Assembly: GCA_016584305.1 (NCBI GenBank)
Contig: JACEEZ010020393.1
Location: 1 to 64,000 of the forward strand
Length of the DNA stretch: 64,000 bases
Direction of reading: 5' to 3'
Source of the DNA: Chionoecetes opilio
Taxonomy: Eukaryota; Arthropoda; Malacostraca; Decapoda; Majidae
The notes beneath the pieces were generated by a model that saw only the letters and a program-made list of their open reading frames with translations, was not told the DNA's origin and made no database searches. The translations under genes and the position numbers were made by a program. The number at the start of each line of letters is the position of its first letter. The first letter of the stretch is position 1. Below are positions 1 through 12,893 of the stretch, one piece after another.

Positions 1-128
1 GGGCCCCCGAAACCGTACGGGAGTGACGCCCCCGTACGAGCATCTCCTCACCCCCCTCGTAAGGTTATTTACCCATACACTCGTAAGTTGTCCCTTACGA
101 GGGTTTTTTTCGAGCATCCCTGCCCTGT

Positions 129-335
129 ATTCAGCAGATACCCTCGTTATAGACCCATAGCTAGCCTGGTATCTGTTCTTCCTATGTATTCCTCCTCTTC
201 TTCCTCCTCTCCGTCTCCTCCTCCTTCCTCCTCCTCTTACATGTAGTTTGATAGTTAGTAGTCTGTAGTTCAGCAGATACCCTCGTTATAGACCAAATAG
301 CTAGCCTGGTATCTGTTCTTCCTATGTATTCCTAT
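129..335 (+). repeat. Duplicated ~60-bp segment, two copies
   Basis: A segment beginning CAGCAGATACCCTCGTTATA occurs near 132-190 and again near 271-333, separated by a CCT-rich stretch. The two copies differ by a few bases. No coding content is visible. The flanking first 120 bases show no recognisable gene. Confidence 0.7.
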
Positions 336-378
336 GTATTTATATATGTATTTCTGCACCCAGAGGTATCCATGTACT

Positions 379-382
379 CTCT

Positions 383-419
<37 letters not shown>

Positions 420-433
420 TCTCTCCTCTCTCT
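379..433 (+). repeat. (CT)n microsatellite
   Basis: Interrupted CT dinucleotide run. The open frame on the opposite strand is only an Arg-Glu repeat from GAGA and is not a gene. Confidence 0.9.
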
Positions 434-627
434 CACGTACAAAGAGACATATTGACAGCATGCTCGGTCGTCTGGTTCTCTCACTACATATATGGACCTA
501 ACAAAAGGCTGTCACCCACTACATACAAAAATGGACTAATTTACTAGGCGCCAGCAGGTGTGTTCTAGTAGGCTAAGGTTGGGGTATAAGTACATGTGGG
601 AGGTAGCTGGCAGGGGACAACATCAAT

Positions 628-711
628 ATGAAAAAATGTAACCTGTGTAAAACAGAAGAGAAGCACACACTCCGCCATTATGTAAAGGAAGGTCCCGAAA
701 TATCTTTTTTA
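628..711 (+). pseudogene. Fragment of a non-LTR retrotransposon reverse transcriptase C-terminus
   Basis: The translation KCNLCKTEEKHTLRHYVKEG resembles the Cys/His knuckle that ends many jockey/CR1-type ORF2 proteins (C-x2-C...E..TL.HY..ECP), where the last cysteine would replace the glycine seen here. Only about 28 codons are recognisable before the frame runs into the 62-bp tandem array. It has no start context, no catalytic domain and no downstream enzyme sequence. I read it as a dead LINE 3' end. A chance zinc-knuckle match is the main alternative. Confidence 0.45.
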
Positions 712-2545
712 GAGGCAGCTGTGCCCAATGCCTCCTATGCTGGGCTGCTGCACTATTATTCCCACAACCATGTAACCTTTAGAGCAGCTGTGCCAATGCC
801 TCCTATGCTGGCTTGCTGCACTATTATCTACAACCATGTAAACCCCCTTAAAAGGCAGCTGTGCCAATTTCCTCCTATGCTGGCTGCTGCACTATTATCT
901 ACAGCCATGTAACCTTAGAGGCAGCTGTGCCAATGCCTCCTATGCTGGGCTGCTGCACTATTATCTAACAACCATGTAAACCTTTAGAGGCAGCTGTGCC
1001 AATGCCTCCTATGCCCGGGCTGCTGCACTATTATCTACAACCATGTAAACCCTTTTGAGGCGGGTGTGCCAATGCCTCCTATGCTGGGCTGCTGCCATAT
1101 TATCTACAACCAATGTAACCTTTAGAGGCAGCTGTTTCCAATGCCTCCTATGCTGGGGGTGCTTTCCTATTATCACAACCATGTAACCCTTTAGAGGCAG
1201 CTGGGCCAATGCCTCCTATGCTGGGTGCTGCACTATTATCTACAACCTGTAACCTTTAGAGGCAGCTGTGCCAATGCTCCTATGCTGGGCTTTCTGCACT
1301 ATTATCTACAACCATGTAACCTTTAGAGGCAGCTGTGCCCAATGCCTTCCTATGCTGGGCTGCTGCACTATTATCTACAACCAAAGTAACCTTTAGAGGC
1401 AGCGTGGGCCAATGCCTCCTATGCTGGGCTGCTGCCCCTATTATCTACAACCATGTAAAACCCTTTAGAGGGAGCTGTGCCAATGCCTCCTATGCTGGGC
1501 TGCTGCCCCTATTATCTACAACCATGTACCTTTAGAAGGCAGCTGTGGGCCAATGCCTCCTATGCTGGGCTGCTGCACTATTATCTACAGCCATGTAACT
1601 TTAGAGGCAGCTGTGCCCAAAGCCTCCTATGCTGGGCTGCTGCACTATTATCTACAACCATGTAACCTTTTGGGCAGCTGTTGCCAATGCCTCCTATGCT
1701 GGGCTGCTGCACTATTATCTACAAACCCTGTACCTTTAGAGGCAGCTGTGCCAATGCCTCCTATGCTGGGCTGCTGCCTATTATCTACAACCATGTAACC
1801 TTTTGAGGGAGCTGTGCCAATGCCTCTATGGCTGGGGTGCTTTCCTATTTCTACAACCATGTAACCTTTAGAGGCAGCTTTTGCCATGCCTCCTATGCTG
1901 GGGTGCTGCACTATTATCTACAACCATGTAACCTTTAGAGGCAGCTGTGCCAATGCCTCCTATGCTGGGCTGCTGCACTATTTCTACAACCCTGTAACCT
2001 TTAGAGGCAGCTGTGCCAATGCCTCCTATGCTGGGCTGCTGGCACTATTTTTCTACAACCATGTAACCTTTAGAGGCAGCTGTTGCCAATGCCTCCTATG
2101 CTGGGCTGCTGGGACTATTATCTACAGCCAAAGTAACTTTAGAGGCAGCTGTCCAATGCCTCCTATGCTGGGCTTGCTGCACTATTATCTACAACCATGT
2201 AACCTTTAGAGGCAGCTGTGCCAATGCCCCCTATGGGTGGGCTGCTGCACTATTATCTACAACCATGTAACCTTTAGAGGCAGCTGTGCCAATGCCCTCC
2301 TAGCTGGGCTGCTGCACTATTATCTACAAACCCTGTAACCTTTGAGGCAGCTGTGCCAATGCCTCCTATGCTGGGCTGCTGCACTAAATTTTCTACAACC
2401 ATTTTAACCTTTAGAGGCAGCTGTGCCAATGCCTCCTATGCTGGGCTGCTGCACTATTATCTACAACCATGTAACCTTTAGAGGCAGCTGTGCCAATGCC
2501 TCCTATGCTGGGCTGCTGCACTATTATCTACAACCATGTAACCTT
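712..2545 (+). repeat. 62-bp minisatellite array, about 29 copies
   Basis: The unit contains TTTAGAGGCAGCTGTGCCAA then TGCCTCCTATGCTGGGCTGC then TGCACTATTATCTACAACCA. Copies carry many one- to three-base indels and local substitutions, such as GGGTGCTTTCCTA in place of GGCTGCTGCACTA. These break any reading frame. Several open frames on both strands are artefacts of the unit. The array starts directly at the end of the LINE-like fragment. Confidence 0.95.
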
Positions 2546-2631
2546 AGCCAAGTCAAAAACAGTCACCCAAACTTTGCCAATGCCTCACAAAGGACTTAAT
2601 AAATATATATATATATAACATAACATAGCAT

Positions 2632-2712
2632 ATCCCTCAAGTGAACCTCCAGAGCCTACCATCCGAGCCCTGGGTCACCACTGCCTACAGGCGCTATAGG
2701 CACATATGTAAG

Positions 2713-2747
<35 letters not shown>

Positions 2748-2748
2748 A
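2632..2748 (+). mobile_element. 3' end of a SINE with poly(A) tail
   Basis: The segment AAGTGAACCTCCAGAGCCTA ... GGGTCACCACTGCCTACAGG ... CGCTATAGGCACATATGTAAG followed by about 35 A residues matches the 3' end of the tRNA-headed SINE at 58846-59433. The tRNA-like 5' half is absent, so this copy is 5'-truncated or rearranged. Confidence 0.75.
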
Positions 2749-2938
2749 TTGTCTTTTGTATATGCCTATCTAAATGTAATTAACAATGTTACTATTATAT
2801 CTAACTTCATTACTCCTGGCAATCGTTCCCACACAGCCTGCATGGGGGGTGCGCCCTTTGTCTATTTTGTACCCTTAATTATATATATATTATGTATAAT
2901 GTCTACATTAGTCACAATAAACGTTTTGATCTGATCTG

Positions 2939-2974
2939 ATCTCTCTCTCTCTCTCTCTCTCTCTCTCCCCTCTC

Positions 2975-3020
<46 letters not shown>

Positions 3021-3081
3021 TTTCACTATCTCTCCCTAAACTCTTATGTACTAATATTATTATTATTATTATTATTATTAT

Positions 3082-3163
<82 letters not shown>

Positions 3164-3319
3164 TATTAAGCGGCCATACCATTATCTATTTTTAATAAAG
3201 TTCTCTCTCACTTTCTCGCTTCCAAAGAGAAGAGAGAGAGAGAGAGGAGAGAGAGAGGGGAGAGAGAGAGAGTAACCAGAAACCTTACTGCCTTATTATC
3301 ATGAACATGCCTTTACCAT

Positions 3320-3384
<65 letters not shown>

Positions 3385-3485
3385 CTCCTCTCTCTCTCTG
3401 ATCTCAAGCCACTCGGAAAATTAAACAAACTAATATTTTTTCCTCTTCCTCCTCCTCCTCCTCCTCCTCTCCTCCTCCTCCTCCA
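2939..3485 (+). repeat. Compound microsatellite block upstream of the Ig exon
   Basis: In order: (CT)n 2941-3016, (ATT)n passing into (TAG)n 3056-3163, GA-rich 3224-3272, (CT)n 3320-3400 and (CCT)n 3440-3484. The last CCT tract doubles as the pyrimidine tract of the acceptor at 3490-3491. Confidence 0.9.
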
Positions 3486-3491
3486 CCACAG

Positions 3492-3672
3492 AGGCTTCCA
3501 TGTACATACTGGACGAGCGAGGGGTGGTACTAAAGGAGAAGGCCTACCACACTGGCTCCACGATAGAGTTACAGTGTAGAGTATCCAATGTCCCGACGGC
3601 TACTGCGCTGACGCTCGCATGGTACAGGGGACAACACAGGCTGAACTACGATGCTTCCAGGGGCGGTGTGAG
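3492..3672 (+). CDS. Dpr / zwei-Ig-like protein, exon encoding first half of an Ig domain
   Basis: The exon is bounded by a strong acceptor (long CCT tract, CACCACAG) and the donor AG|GTGAGT. After two bases completing an upstream codon it reads 59 residues with no stop. It holds the first Ig cysteine in STIELQCRVSN, the strand-C tryptophan in LAWYRGQHRL, and NYDASRGGV. That last motif is characteristic of the second Ig domain of arthropod Dpr proteins (NYDSSRGGVS-type), neuronal surface receptors that bind DIP partners for synaptic specificity. It ends with two bases of a codon completed by the exon at 6859 (AG+C, Ser). No first Ig domain or signal peptide is found upstream, so the 5' exons must lie before this window. 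Another two-Ig protein is possible, but the motif match is specific. Confidence 0.85.
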
Positions 3673-3675
3673 GTG

Positions 3676-3905
3676 AGTGGTGGGGTGGGGGGCTTAGTGG
3701 GGGGTGGGAGTTGAGTGGGGGGTTTGGGGGTTGATGGGGGGTTGGGGGGTTAGTGGGGGGTGGGGGTTAGTGGGGGGGTTAAGGGGTTAGTGGGAGGTGT
3801 GGGGGTTGAGTGGGGGGTTGGGGGTTAGTGGGGTGTTTGGGGGGTTAGTGGGGTGTTGGGGGTGTTAGTGGGGGGGTGTTACGGTGGGTGTTGAGTGAGT
3901 AGGGG
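3676..3905 (+). repeat. G-rich degenerate minisatellite in intron
   Basis: Irregular repeats of GGGGGTTAGTGGGGGG begin right after the donor site at 3673. The + strand G-runs give this part of the intron RNA a potential for G-quadruplexes. Confidence 0.8.
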
Positions 3906-3943
3906 GTAGTAGGGGTATGCAATTGGATATTTGGGGTTTGTTT

Positions 3944-4941
3944 TGATGGTAGAGTGGGGTTGAAAGGGTAGAAATGGGGTGTTTTGGGTGGGGTGTGTGG
4001 GGTTGAGTAGGGTCTGAAAGGGGTTGTTTGGGTGGTGGGGTGTGTGGGGTTGAGTAGGGTCTGAAAGGGGTTGTTTGGGTGGTGGGGTGTGTGGGGTTGA
4101 GTAGGGTCTGAAAGGGTGTTTGGGTGGTGGGTGTGTGAGGTTGAGTAGGGTCTGAAAGGGGTTGTTTGGGTGGGGTGTGTGGGGTTGAGTAGGGTCTGAA
4201 AGGGGTTGTTTGGGTGGTGGGGTGTGTGAGGTTGAGTAGGGTTTGAAAGGGGTTGTTTGGGGTGGGGGTGTGTGAGGTTGAGTAGGGTCTGAAAGGGGTT
4301 GTTTGGGTGTGGGGTGTGTGAGGTTGAGTAGGGTCTGAAAGGGGTTGTTTGGGTGGGGTGTTGTGGGGTTGAGTAGGGTCTGAAAGGGGTTGTTTGGGTG
4401 GGGTGTGTGAGGTTGAGTAGGGTATGAAAGGGGTTGTTTGGGTGGGGTGGTGGGGTTTGAGTAGGGTCTGAAAGGGGTTGTTTTGGGTGGGTGGGTGTGT
4501 GAGGTGAGTAGGGTTTGAAAGGGTTGTTTGGGTGGTGGGGTGTTGAGGATTTGAGTAGGGTCTGAAAGGGGTTTGTTTGGTGTGGGGTGGTGAGGTTGAG
4601 TAGGTCTGAAAGGGTTGTTGTGGTGGTGGGGTGTGTGAGGTTGAGTAGGGTCTGAAAGGGGTTGTTTGGTGGGGGTGTGTGAGGTTGAGTAGGGTCTGAA
4701 AAGGGTTGTTTGGGTGGTGGGTGTGTGAGGTTGAGTAGGGTCTGAAAGGGGTTGTTTGGGTGGTGGGTGTGTGGGTTGAGTAGGGTCTGAAAGGGTTGTT
4801 TTGGGTGGGGGGAGTGAGGTTGAGTAGGGTATGATAGGGGTTGTTTTGGGTGGGGTAGTGTGTGTGAGTGGGGTTGAAATGGTGATATAATGAGTGGGTT
4901 AAAAAAAGAGGGAATTTGAGAGGGAATAACGGAAAATAGTG
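3944..4941 (+). repeat. 44-bp minisatellite, first intronic copy
   Basis: About 20 units with the core TTGAGTAGGGTCTGAAAGGG then GTTGTTTGGGTGGGGTGTGT. The left border (GAGTGGGGTTGAAA...GGTAGAAATGGGG) and right border (GAGTGGGGTTGAAATGGTGA...GGGAATAACGGAAAATAG) are the same as those of the array at 7046-7962. The 510-residue open frame on the opposite strand is this array read in translation. Confidence 0.93.
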
Positions 4942-4942
4942 T

Positions 4943-5001
<59 letters not shown>

Positions 5002-5025
5002 TGTGTGTGTGGTGGTGTGTGGTTG
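4942..5025 (+). repeat. (GT)n microsatellite
   Basis: Directly abuts the 44-bp minisatellite, as does the GT tract at 7961-8066. Confidence 0.95.
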
Positions 5026-5089
5026 GTGGGGCGGTGGGGGGGTGGACTTTAAAGAGAATATGAGATAAACGAAAAATAGTTCTAAAATG

Positions 5090-6150
<1,061 letters not shown>

Positions 6151-6221
6151 TATTTATTTGTTTCGTTTATGACCAAAATCCTGTCTTTTATTCTATCTGT
6201 AACCTAACGTCTCTGTCTGTT

Positions 6222-6224
6222 CTG

Positions 6225-6280
<56 letters not shown>

Positions 6281-6406
6281 TTCTGTCTGTCTATCTGTCT
6301 GTCTATCTATCGTCTCTATCTGTCTGTCTATCTGTCCTATCTATCTATCTATCTATCTATCTGTCTATTGTCTATCTATCTATCTTATCTATCTATCTTC
6401 TATCTG

Positions 6407-6437
<31 letters not shown>

Positions 6438-6520
6438 GTCTATCTGTCTATATTATTATATCATATCTATATATATATATATCTTATTACTATTATCTAT
6501 ATTATATCTATATATATATA

Positions 6521-6569
<49 letters not shown>

Positions 6570-6620
6570 GTCTATCTATCTATCTATATATCTATTATCT
6601 ATACTTATCTACTATATATC

Positions 6621-6667
<47 letters not shown>

Positions 6668-6678
6668 ATATATATCTG

Positions 6679-6711
<33 letters not shown>

Positions 6712-6800
6712 AAGTATTTTTCTAACTAATTTAAGTCATATATTCTGTCTATCTATCTCTTAGGTATTTTTCTAACCATCTGTCTATGTCTCTATCTATC
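6222..6800 (+). repeat. (TCTG)n / (TATC)n / (TA)n compound microsatellite
   Basis: TCTG repeats pass into TATC repeats with embedded TATATA tracts, ending about 60 bases before the next Ig exon. Confidence 0.93.
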
Positions 6801-6858
6801 AATCTCCTAAGTACATATTTCAAACTAATTTAAAACTCCACTATTTAAACATTCTCAG

Positions 6859-6995
6859 CGTGAAGACGGAGTTACGTGGCACCGTCGCACACTCGTGGCT
6901 GAGAGTTGGCAACGCTGTACAGGGTGACTCCGGGACGTACTATTGCAACGTGACCCACCTAGCGGCCACCAGCGTCAATATACACGTGGTCCCAG
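6859..6995 (+). CDS. Dpr / zwei-Ig-like protein, exon encoding second half of the Ig domain
   Basis: Acceptor ATTCTCAG|C at 6857-6858 and donor CCCAG|GTGAG at 6996. The phase joins the exon ending at 3672. The join gives GGVS followed by VKTELRGTVAHSWLRVGNAV, then QGDSGTYYCNVTHLAATSVN and IHVVP. DSGTYYC supplies the second Ig cysteine and the Tyr corner, and VSVKTE matches the Dpr-family VSVxTE strand. An Asn-Val-Thr sequon follows the cysteine directly. The exon ends with one base of a codon, completed by AG of the exon at 10522 (Glu). Splitting this Ig domain between NYDxSRGGV and VKTE fits a Dpr-type gene. Confidence 0.87.
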
Positions 6996-7045
6996 GTGAG
7001 CTATGGGATCAACTACTGTATCTACCTGTGTGTTGGAGTTGAGTA

Positions 7046-8067
<1,022 letters not shown>

Positions 8068-8071
8068 CGTA

Positions 8072-8283
8072 TTAACCCCTTGAGGCCCAGAACGTAATTT
8101 CCATTGTAATTTGGGTACCATTAGACATTTTCAGTGACTATAAGCAATGTTTTATAGCTATGACCTGTTTAGTAGCCTTGTCCACTAACTCATTTGGTAT
8201 ATTCAGTGACTTTTCGTTATTTTATGGCTGACAACAGACGATTTTATATATAGCAAAGGAAAGATCTGGGCGTGAAGGGGTTA
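8072..8283 (+). mobile_element. TTAA-MITE copy 1 (piggyBac-like)
   Basis: Starts TTAACCCCTTGAGGCCCAGA and ends TCTGGGCGTGAAGGGGTTAT. The ends form an imperfect ~20-bp terminal inverted repeat containing the TTAA that is the piggyBac target. The inner sequence (GTGACTATAAGCAATGTTTT, CTATGACCTGTTTAGTA, GGTATATTCAGTGACTTTTC) is shared by all copies in this window. It has no coding capacity, so it would depend on a transposase from elsewhere. Confidence 0.85.
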
Positions 8284-8529
8284 TACTATCTATATATCTA
8301 CCTCGTGTATAAATTATATCTATTTGATGAACTACTGAATTTAACCTGTTGTATTTCCCTATTTGAATATTGACCTTTTTTTAATGTTTACCCATTTATA
8401 GTAGAGTATTTTTGTTATTTTTACATCACACACAAAAAAATTGGAAAACGAGTTGTATTTTACCTAGCTGTATATGCCTATTAGAATATTTGCCTAGTAT
8501 AATAAATAACCTAGTATTAATTAGTAGTA

Positions 8530-8535
8530 AAAAAT

Positions 8536-8566
<31 letters not shown>

Positions 8567-8584
8567 ATGGGGCCTGATAGACCA

Positions 8585-8617
<33 letters not shown>

Positions 8618-8891
8618 CCAAACAAAAAAAAAAAAAAAAGGATGGAGGCCCGAGACAAAAAAAAAAAAAAAAAAAAAAACCAAAACAAAAAAAAAAACGA
8701 TAAACAAAAAAAAAAAAAATGATGAGGCCGAGACAAAAAAAAAAAAAAAAAAAAAAAAATGGAGGCCCGATAGAGAAAAAAAAAAAAAAAAAAATGGATA
8801 GAGGCCCGACAAAAAAAAAAAAAAAAAAAAAAATGATGGAGGCCCGATAGACAAAAAAAAAAAAAAAAACAAAAAAAAAAAAAAAAAAAAA
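8530..8891 (+). repeat. A-rich array with GGAGGCCCGATAGAC spacers
   Basis: About nine poly(A) runs of 15-35 bases separated by short GATGGAGGCCCGATAGAC-like spacers. The Phe-rich open frames on the other strand are artefacts. Confidence 0.9.
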
Positions 8892-8976
8892 TCTATAAGT
8901 GTGTTATCTGTTTCAATATTTGCCTAGTTCAATATAGGTCTATCTAGGTGTCCGGTAAGGGCTACTTATAATAACG

Positions 8977-9185
8977 TTAACCCCTTCACGCCCAGATCTT
9001 TCCTTGGCTATATAAAATTGTCTGTGTCGAGCCATAAATAACGAAAAGTCACTGAATATACCAATGAGTTAGTGGACAAGGATACTAAACAGGTCATAGC
9101 TATAAAATATTGCTTATAGTCACTACAAATCGTGTTATGGTAGTCATATTACTATGGAAATTACGTTCTGGGTCTCAAGGGGTTG
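8977..9185 (-). mobile_element. TTAA-MITE copy 2
   Basis: Same family in reverse orientation, beginning TTAACCCCTTCACGCCCAGA and ending TTCTGGGTCTCAAGGGGTT. The far TTAA is degraded to TTGA. Confidence 0.85.
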
Positions 9186-9261
9186 ATTATATTTTCACCT
9201 TAAGGTATACGCTAAAAAAAAGAAAAAATAGTGCTAGGATTAATTATTGTATCTTCCTATT

Positions 9262-10150
9262 TGTATACTTAGCTATTTGAATATTTAGCTATTTGAATAT
9301 TTAGCTATTTGAATATTTAGCTATTTGAATATTTAGCTATTTGAATATTTAGCTATTTGAATATTTAGCTATTTGAATATTTAGCTATTTGAATATTTAG
9401 CTATTTGAATATTTAGCTATTTGTATATTTAGCTATTTGAATATTTAGCTATTTGAATATTTAGCTATTTGAATATTTAGCTATTTGAATATTTAGCTAT
9501 TTGTATACTTAGCTATTTGAATATTTAGCTATTTGAATATTTAGCTATTTGAATATTTAGCTATTTGAATATTTAGCTATTTGAATATTTAGCTATTTGA
9601 ATATTTAGCTATTTGAATATTAGCTATTTGAATATTTAGCTATTTGAATATTTAGCTATTTGAATATTTAGCTATTTGAATATTTAGCTATTTGAATATT
9701 TAGCTATTTGAATATTTAGCTATTTGAATATTTAGCTATTTGAATATTTAGCTATTTGAATATTTAGCTATTTGAATATTTAGCTATTTGAATATTTAGC
9801 TATTTGAATATTTAGCTATTTGAATATTTAGCTATTTGAATATTTAGCTATTTGAATATTTAGCTATTTGAATATTTAGCTATTTGAATATTTAGCTATT
9901 TGAATATTTAGCTATTTGAATATTTGCTATTTGATATTGCTATTTAATATTTAGCTATTTGAATATTTAGCTATTTGAATATTTGGCTATTTGAATATTT
10001 AGCTATTTGAATATTTAGCTATTTGAATATTTAGCTATTTGAATATTTAGCTATTTGAATATTTAGCTATTTGAATATTTAGCTATTTGAATATTTAGCT
10101 ATTTGAATATTTAGCTATTTGAATATTTAGCTATTTGTAATATTTAGCTA
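9262..10150 (+). repeat. 16-bp minisatellite, about 55 copies
   Basis: Unit AATATTTAGCTATTTG, highly homogeneous, with a short degenerate patch near 9925-9950. It lies in the last intron of the Dpr-like gene. Confidence 0.97.
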
Positions 10151-10258
10151 GTGTATAAAAAAACTAGCTGTATTTTGCCTATTTAAATATGTATCTAGTT
10201 CAATATTCAAACATTTTTATAGCCTATCTATCTATTTTAATATTTACCAGGACGAATA

Positions 10259-10472
10259 TTAACCCCTTGAGGCCCAGAACGTAATTTCCATTGTAATTTG
10301 GGTACCATTAGATGATTTGTAGTGACTATAAGCAATGTTTTATAGCTATGACCTGTTTAGTATCCTTGTCCACTAACTCATTTGGTATATTCAGTGACTT
10401 TTCGTTATTTTATGGTGGCTAACAACAGACAATTTTTTATAGCCAAGGAAAGATCTGGGCGTGAAGGGTTAA
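10259..10472 (+). mobile_element. TTAA-MITE copy 3, followed by TGGGT
   Basis: Full-length copy ending CTGGGCGTGAAGGGTTAA, then TGGGTGG. The TGGG directly after TTAA is the same 4-bp extension found in the 24-bp arrays at 34.6 and 61.2 kb. The element ends only 49 bases before the last Dpr-like exon. Confidence 0.88.
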
Positions 10473-10521
10473 TGGGTGGAATATTTGGTCGAATATTGAC
10501 TTTTTCTCCCCCCCCCCCCAG

Positions 10522-10646
10522 AGAAATCCCCCGCGGCAATCCAGGGGGCGGGGGGCGTGTCTCCCTACCCCCCCCTGACCCTGCTGGCGGCGCTCACCCA
10601 CGCCCTCACACGCACCCACGCCCTCACGCCCACGCCACATAGATAA
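10522..10646 (+). CDS. Dpr / zwei-Ig-like protein, terminal coding exon
   Basis: A poly-C acceptor (CCCCCCCCCAG, ending at 10521) precedes AG, which completes the Glu codon started at 6995. Then come 40 codons, KSPAAIQGAGGV...TPTPHR, and TAA at 10644-10646. Dpr proteins commonly have NGExPxAMQ just after the last Ig strand. VVPEKSPAAIQ here matches that position and supports the join. The tail has only a short Leu/Ala-rich stretch (PPLTLLAALTHALT), weak for a transmembrane helix or GPI signal, so membrane anchoring is uncertain. A skipped or alternative last exon is possible. No clear AATAAA was seen before the GT tract that follows. Confidence 0.75.
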
Positions 10647-10665
10647 CCCGCCCACTCTCTACGTT

Positions 10666-10769
<104 letters not shown>

Positions 10770-10870
10770 ATCTATTTTTTTTAGCGAGGCGTAAAAATCA
10801 TCCATAAAAATCAAGCCGAGATCATTCTAGAATTTTTTGCGCGTGGCCTCGGTGCTCATCTCCGTCGCAT

Positions 10871-11363
10871 TACCGTAGATAACACTAAAGTCGCCAGGAC
10901 AACGTTTTTTCTTTATGTACAGACGTGTGGTGGCGTTAATAGTTACATTTGTATATCCATGATTTCAGGACAGTTAGAAGGGGCTATCTGGAGAGTCTGT
11001 GTCATTTTGTGTCTTCATCTGTGTCATAGTAGGGCTATAAATGAACAAATTACTAAAATATCACCAGCGTGGCGACGTTGTTAACGGGCTACACTAAGTT
11101 CGCCAGCTAGTGTTTATTTACTAAGTGTTCTCCCGCCGTAGTCGTCGCCCGAAAAAAAAATGCGTAGTGAAATTGTAAACTGTCTATACTTGCAGCTACA
11201 AAGCATAAAACAACGCTGAAACAGGGTAGATTATACAGTCATGATATAAACTACTGTGTATCATCTTCAGTGGCACAGACACAGCAGTAGTGAGGCTATC
11301 ATTCGTAATATATGGCGGCTGGCGACATTAGTGCAGGTGGCGACTATAGTGTTATATACGGTA
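10871..11363 (+). mobile_element. CCGT foldback MITE copy A (TA-flanked)
   Basis: Begins TACCGTAGATAACACTAAAG then TCGCCA, and ends TGGCGACTATAGTGTTATAT then ACGGTA. The termini are inverted repeats of about 26 bp flanked by TA, as in Tc1/mariner-type MITEs. Here the palindrome extends outward (CGCAT / ATGCG). It is internally related to copy B at 12894-13561. No transposase frame. Confidence 0.8.
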
Positions 11364-11440
11364 ATGCGACCGTACTATAAACATGTAAAGAATAGGATAC
11401 GCACACACCTATGTACGTTATATTGTGTGTTCGTGTAGAC

Positions 11441-11443
11441 TTT

Positions 11444-11491
<48 letters not shown>

Positions 11492-11531
11492 AGTTAGCCA
11501 CAAAATAACAAGGTATCTAGCTATCCCCTTA

Positions 11532-11564
<33 letters not shown>

Positions 11565-11644
11565 GTAGCTACCTTTACCCACAAACCTCGCTATAACAAC
11601 CCATTATATTAAGTGTAGCGGGAAGTTCGATATAGCGAGGTTGA

Positions 11645-11697
<53 letters not shown>
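11441..11697 (+). repeat. GT, TAA and GT microsatellites
   Basis: (GT)n 11441-11490, (TAA)n about 11530-11563 and (GT)n 11648-11697. Confidence 0.95.
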
Positions 11698-11698
<1 letters not shown>

Positions 11699-11875
11699 TG
11701 ACGCAATAATCAAATGAAATCATAATAAAAAATAATAATGCTATCTATGAATTACTATCACATATTTATCCCTATGAAATCCTATGTAATCTTCTAATAA
11801 TCCTTTGTAATCCTTAATCATGTCCTCCTCCTCCTCTTCTTCTTTACGCCTCCTCCTCTTCTTTCGTCTCATTGT

Positions 11876-12075
11876 TACTCTCCCTATAAACAAAAGCTTT
11901 AATAACTTCTTTATGACGTCACTGCCACGGTTCTGTCTAGTTTCTAAAGACAGACTAAGTATTCACCTATCACTGAAGACTAATTCAGGTGAGAAATAGT
12001 ACTGCTTACCTTATTGTAGAGGATATTTCTCCAAGACGACGAGATGTACACAACAAAAACACTCCTTGACGCACA
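11876..12075 (+). repeat. ~200-bp interspersed repeat, copy 1
   Basis: Begins TACTCTCCCTATAAACAAAA and runs to ACACTCCTTGACGCACAC. It recurs at 13771-13972 with about 95% identity by eye. It contains a full CRE octamer TGACGTCA (11914-11921). Possibly an undescribed short transposon; no terminal inverted repeats were found. Confidence 0.8.
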
Positions 12076-12241
12076 CTCACTGTTGCCATCACAAAATCAT
12101 AACAAACACATAAATTAACAAAAAAAGCCCAGATTCCATTAAAAAACATACCAGATGGTGAATAATAAAATGAAGCTACTTAAAATACATGCATTGTAAG
12201 AAAAGGAAAACCCTACGCGACTTAATAACACTTTACCTCGT

Positions 12242-12549
12242 ATGGTATAACTGTATTGTCGAGCATACTGGAATTAATAGAAGCAATGACGCAATACTCT
12301 GATGGTATAACTCTGTATTGTCGAGCATACTGGAATTAATAGAAGCAATGACGCAATACTCTTATGGTATAACTCTGTATTGTCGAGCATACTGGAATTA
12401 ATAGAAGCAATGACGCAATACTCTGATGGTATAACTCTGTATTGTCGAGCATACTGGAATTAATAGAAGCAATGACGCAATACTCTGATGGTATAACTCT
12501 GTATTGTCGAGCATACTGGAATTAATAGAAGCAATGACGCAATACTCTG
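12242..12549 (+). repeat. 62-bp tandem repeat, five copies
   Basis: Unit ATGGTATAACTCTGTATTGT + CGAGCATACTGGAATTAATA + GAAGCAATGACGCAATACTC + TG. Copies are almost identical, pointing to recent expansion. Confidence 0.95.
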
Positions 12550-12777
12550 ACCCTAACCCTGGGAAAAGAATAGCCCAATAAATGGTCTTTTACTGTAATT
12601 ACTCTTAAAAACTTAGGTTATAATAACAAATAGCCACGATTTAAGGGAATTAACTTACCTAGGTGTGGTAATACTGTTCTGCTATTGGCGGGAAATTCAA
12701 CACTGACAATGCTGCGTTGAGCTCCACACACAGGAATTAATGTTTATTGCACATTAATAAGAGGATGGATATGGACA

Positions 12778-12893
12778 TTAACCCCTTGAGACCCAGAACG
12801 TAATTTCCATTGTAATATGACCACCATTATACGATTTTTTAGTGACTATAAGCAATATTTTATAGATATGACCTGTTTAGTAGCCTTGTGCAC
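12778..12893 (+). mobile_element. TTAA-MITE copy 4, 3'-truncated
   Basis: Starts TTAACCCCTTGAGACCCAGA and stops at CCTTGTGCAC, where the CCGT foldback MITE copy B begins at a TA. The missing 3' half is not found after copy B, so the junction is not a simple insertion, or the right part was later deleted. Confidence 0.82.

Noticed and set aside
12548..12561. CCCTAACCCT looked like telomeric repeat
   Set aside because: Only one and a half units, next to a 62-bp tandem repeat; not a telomere tract.
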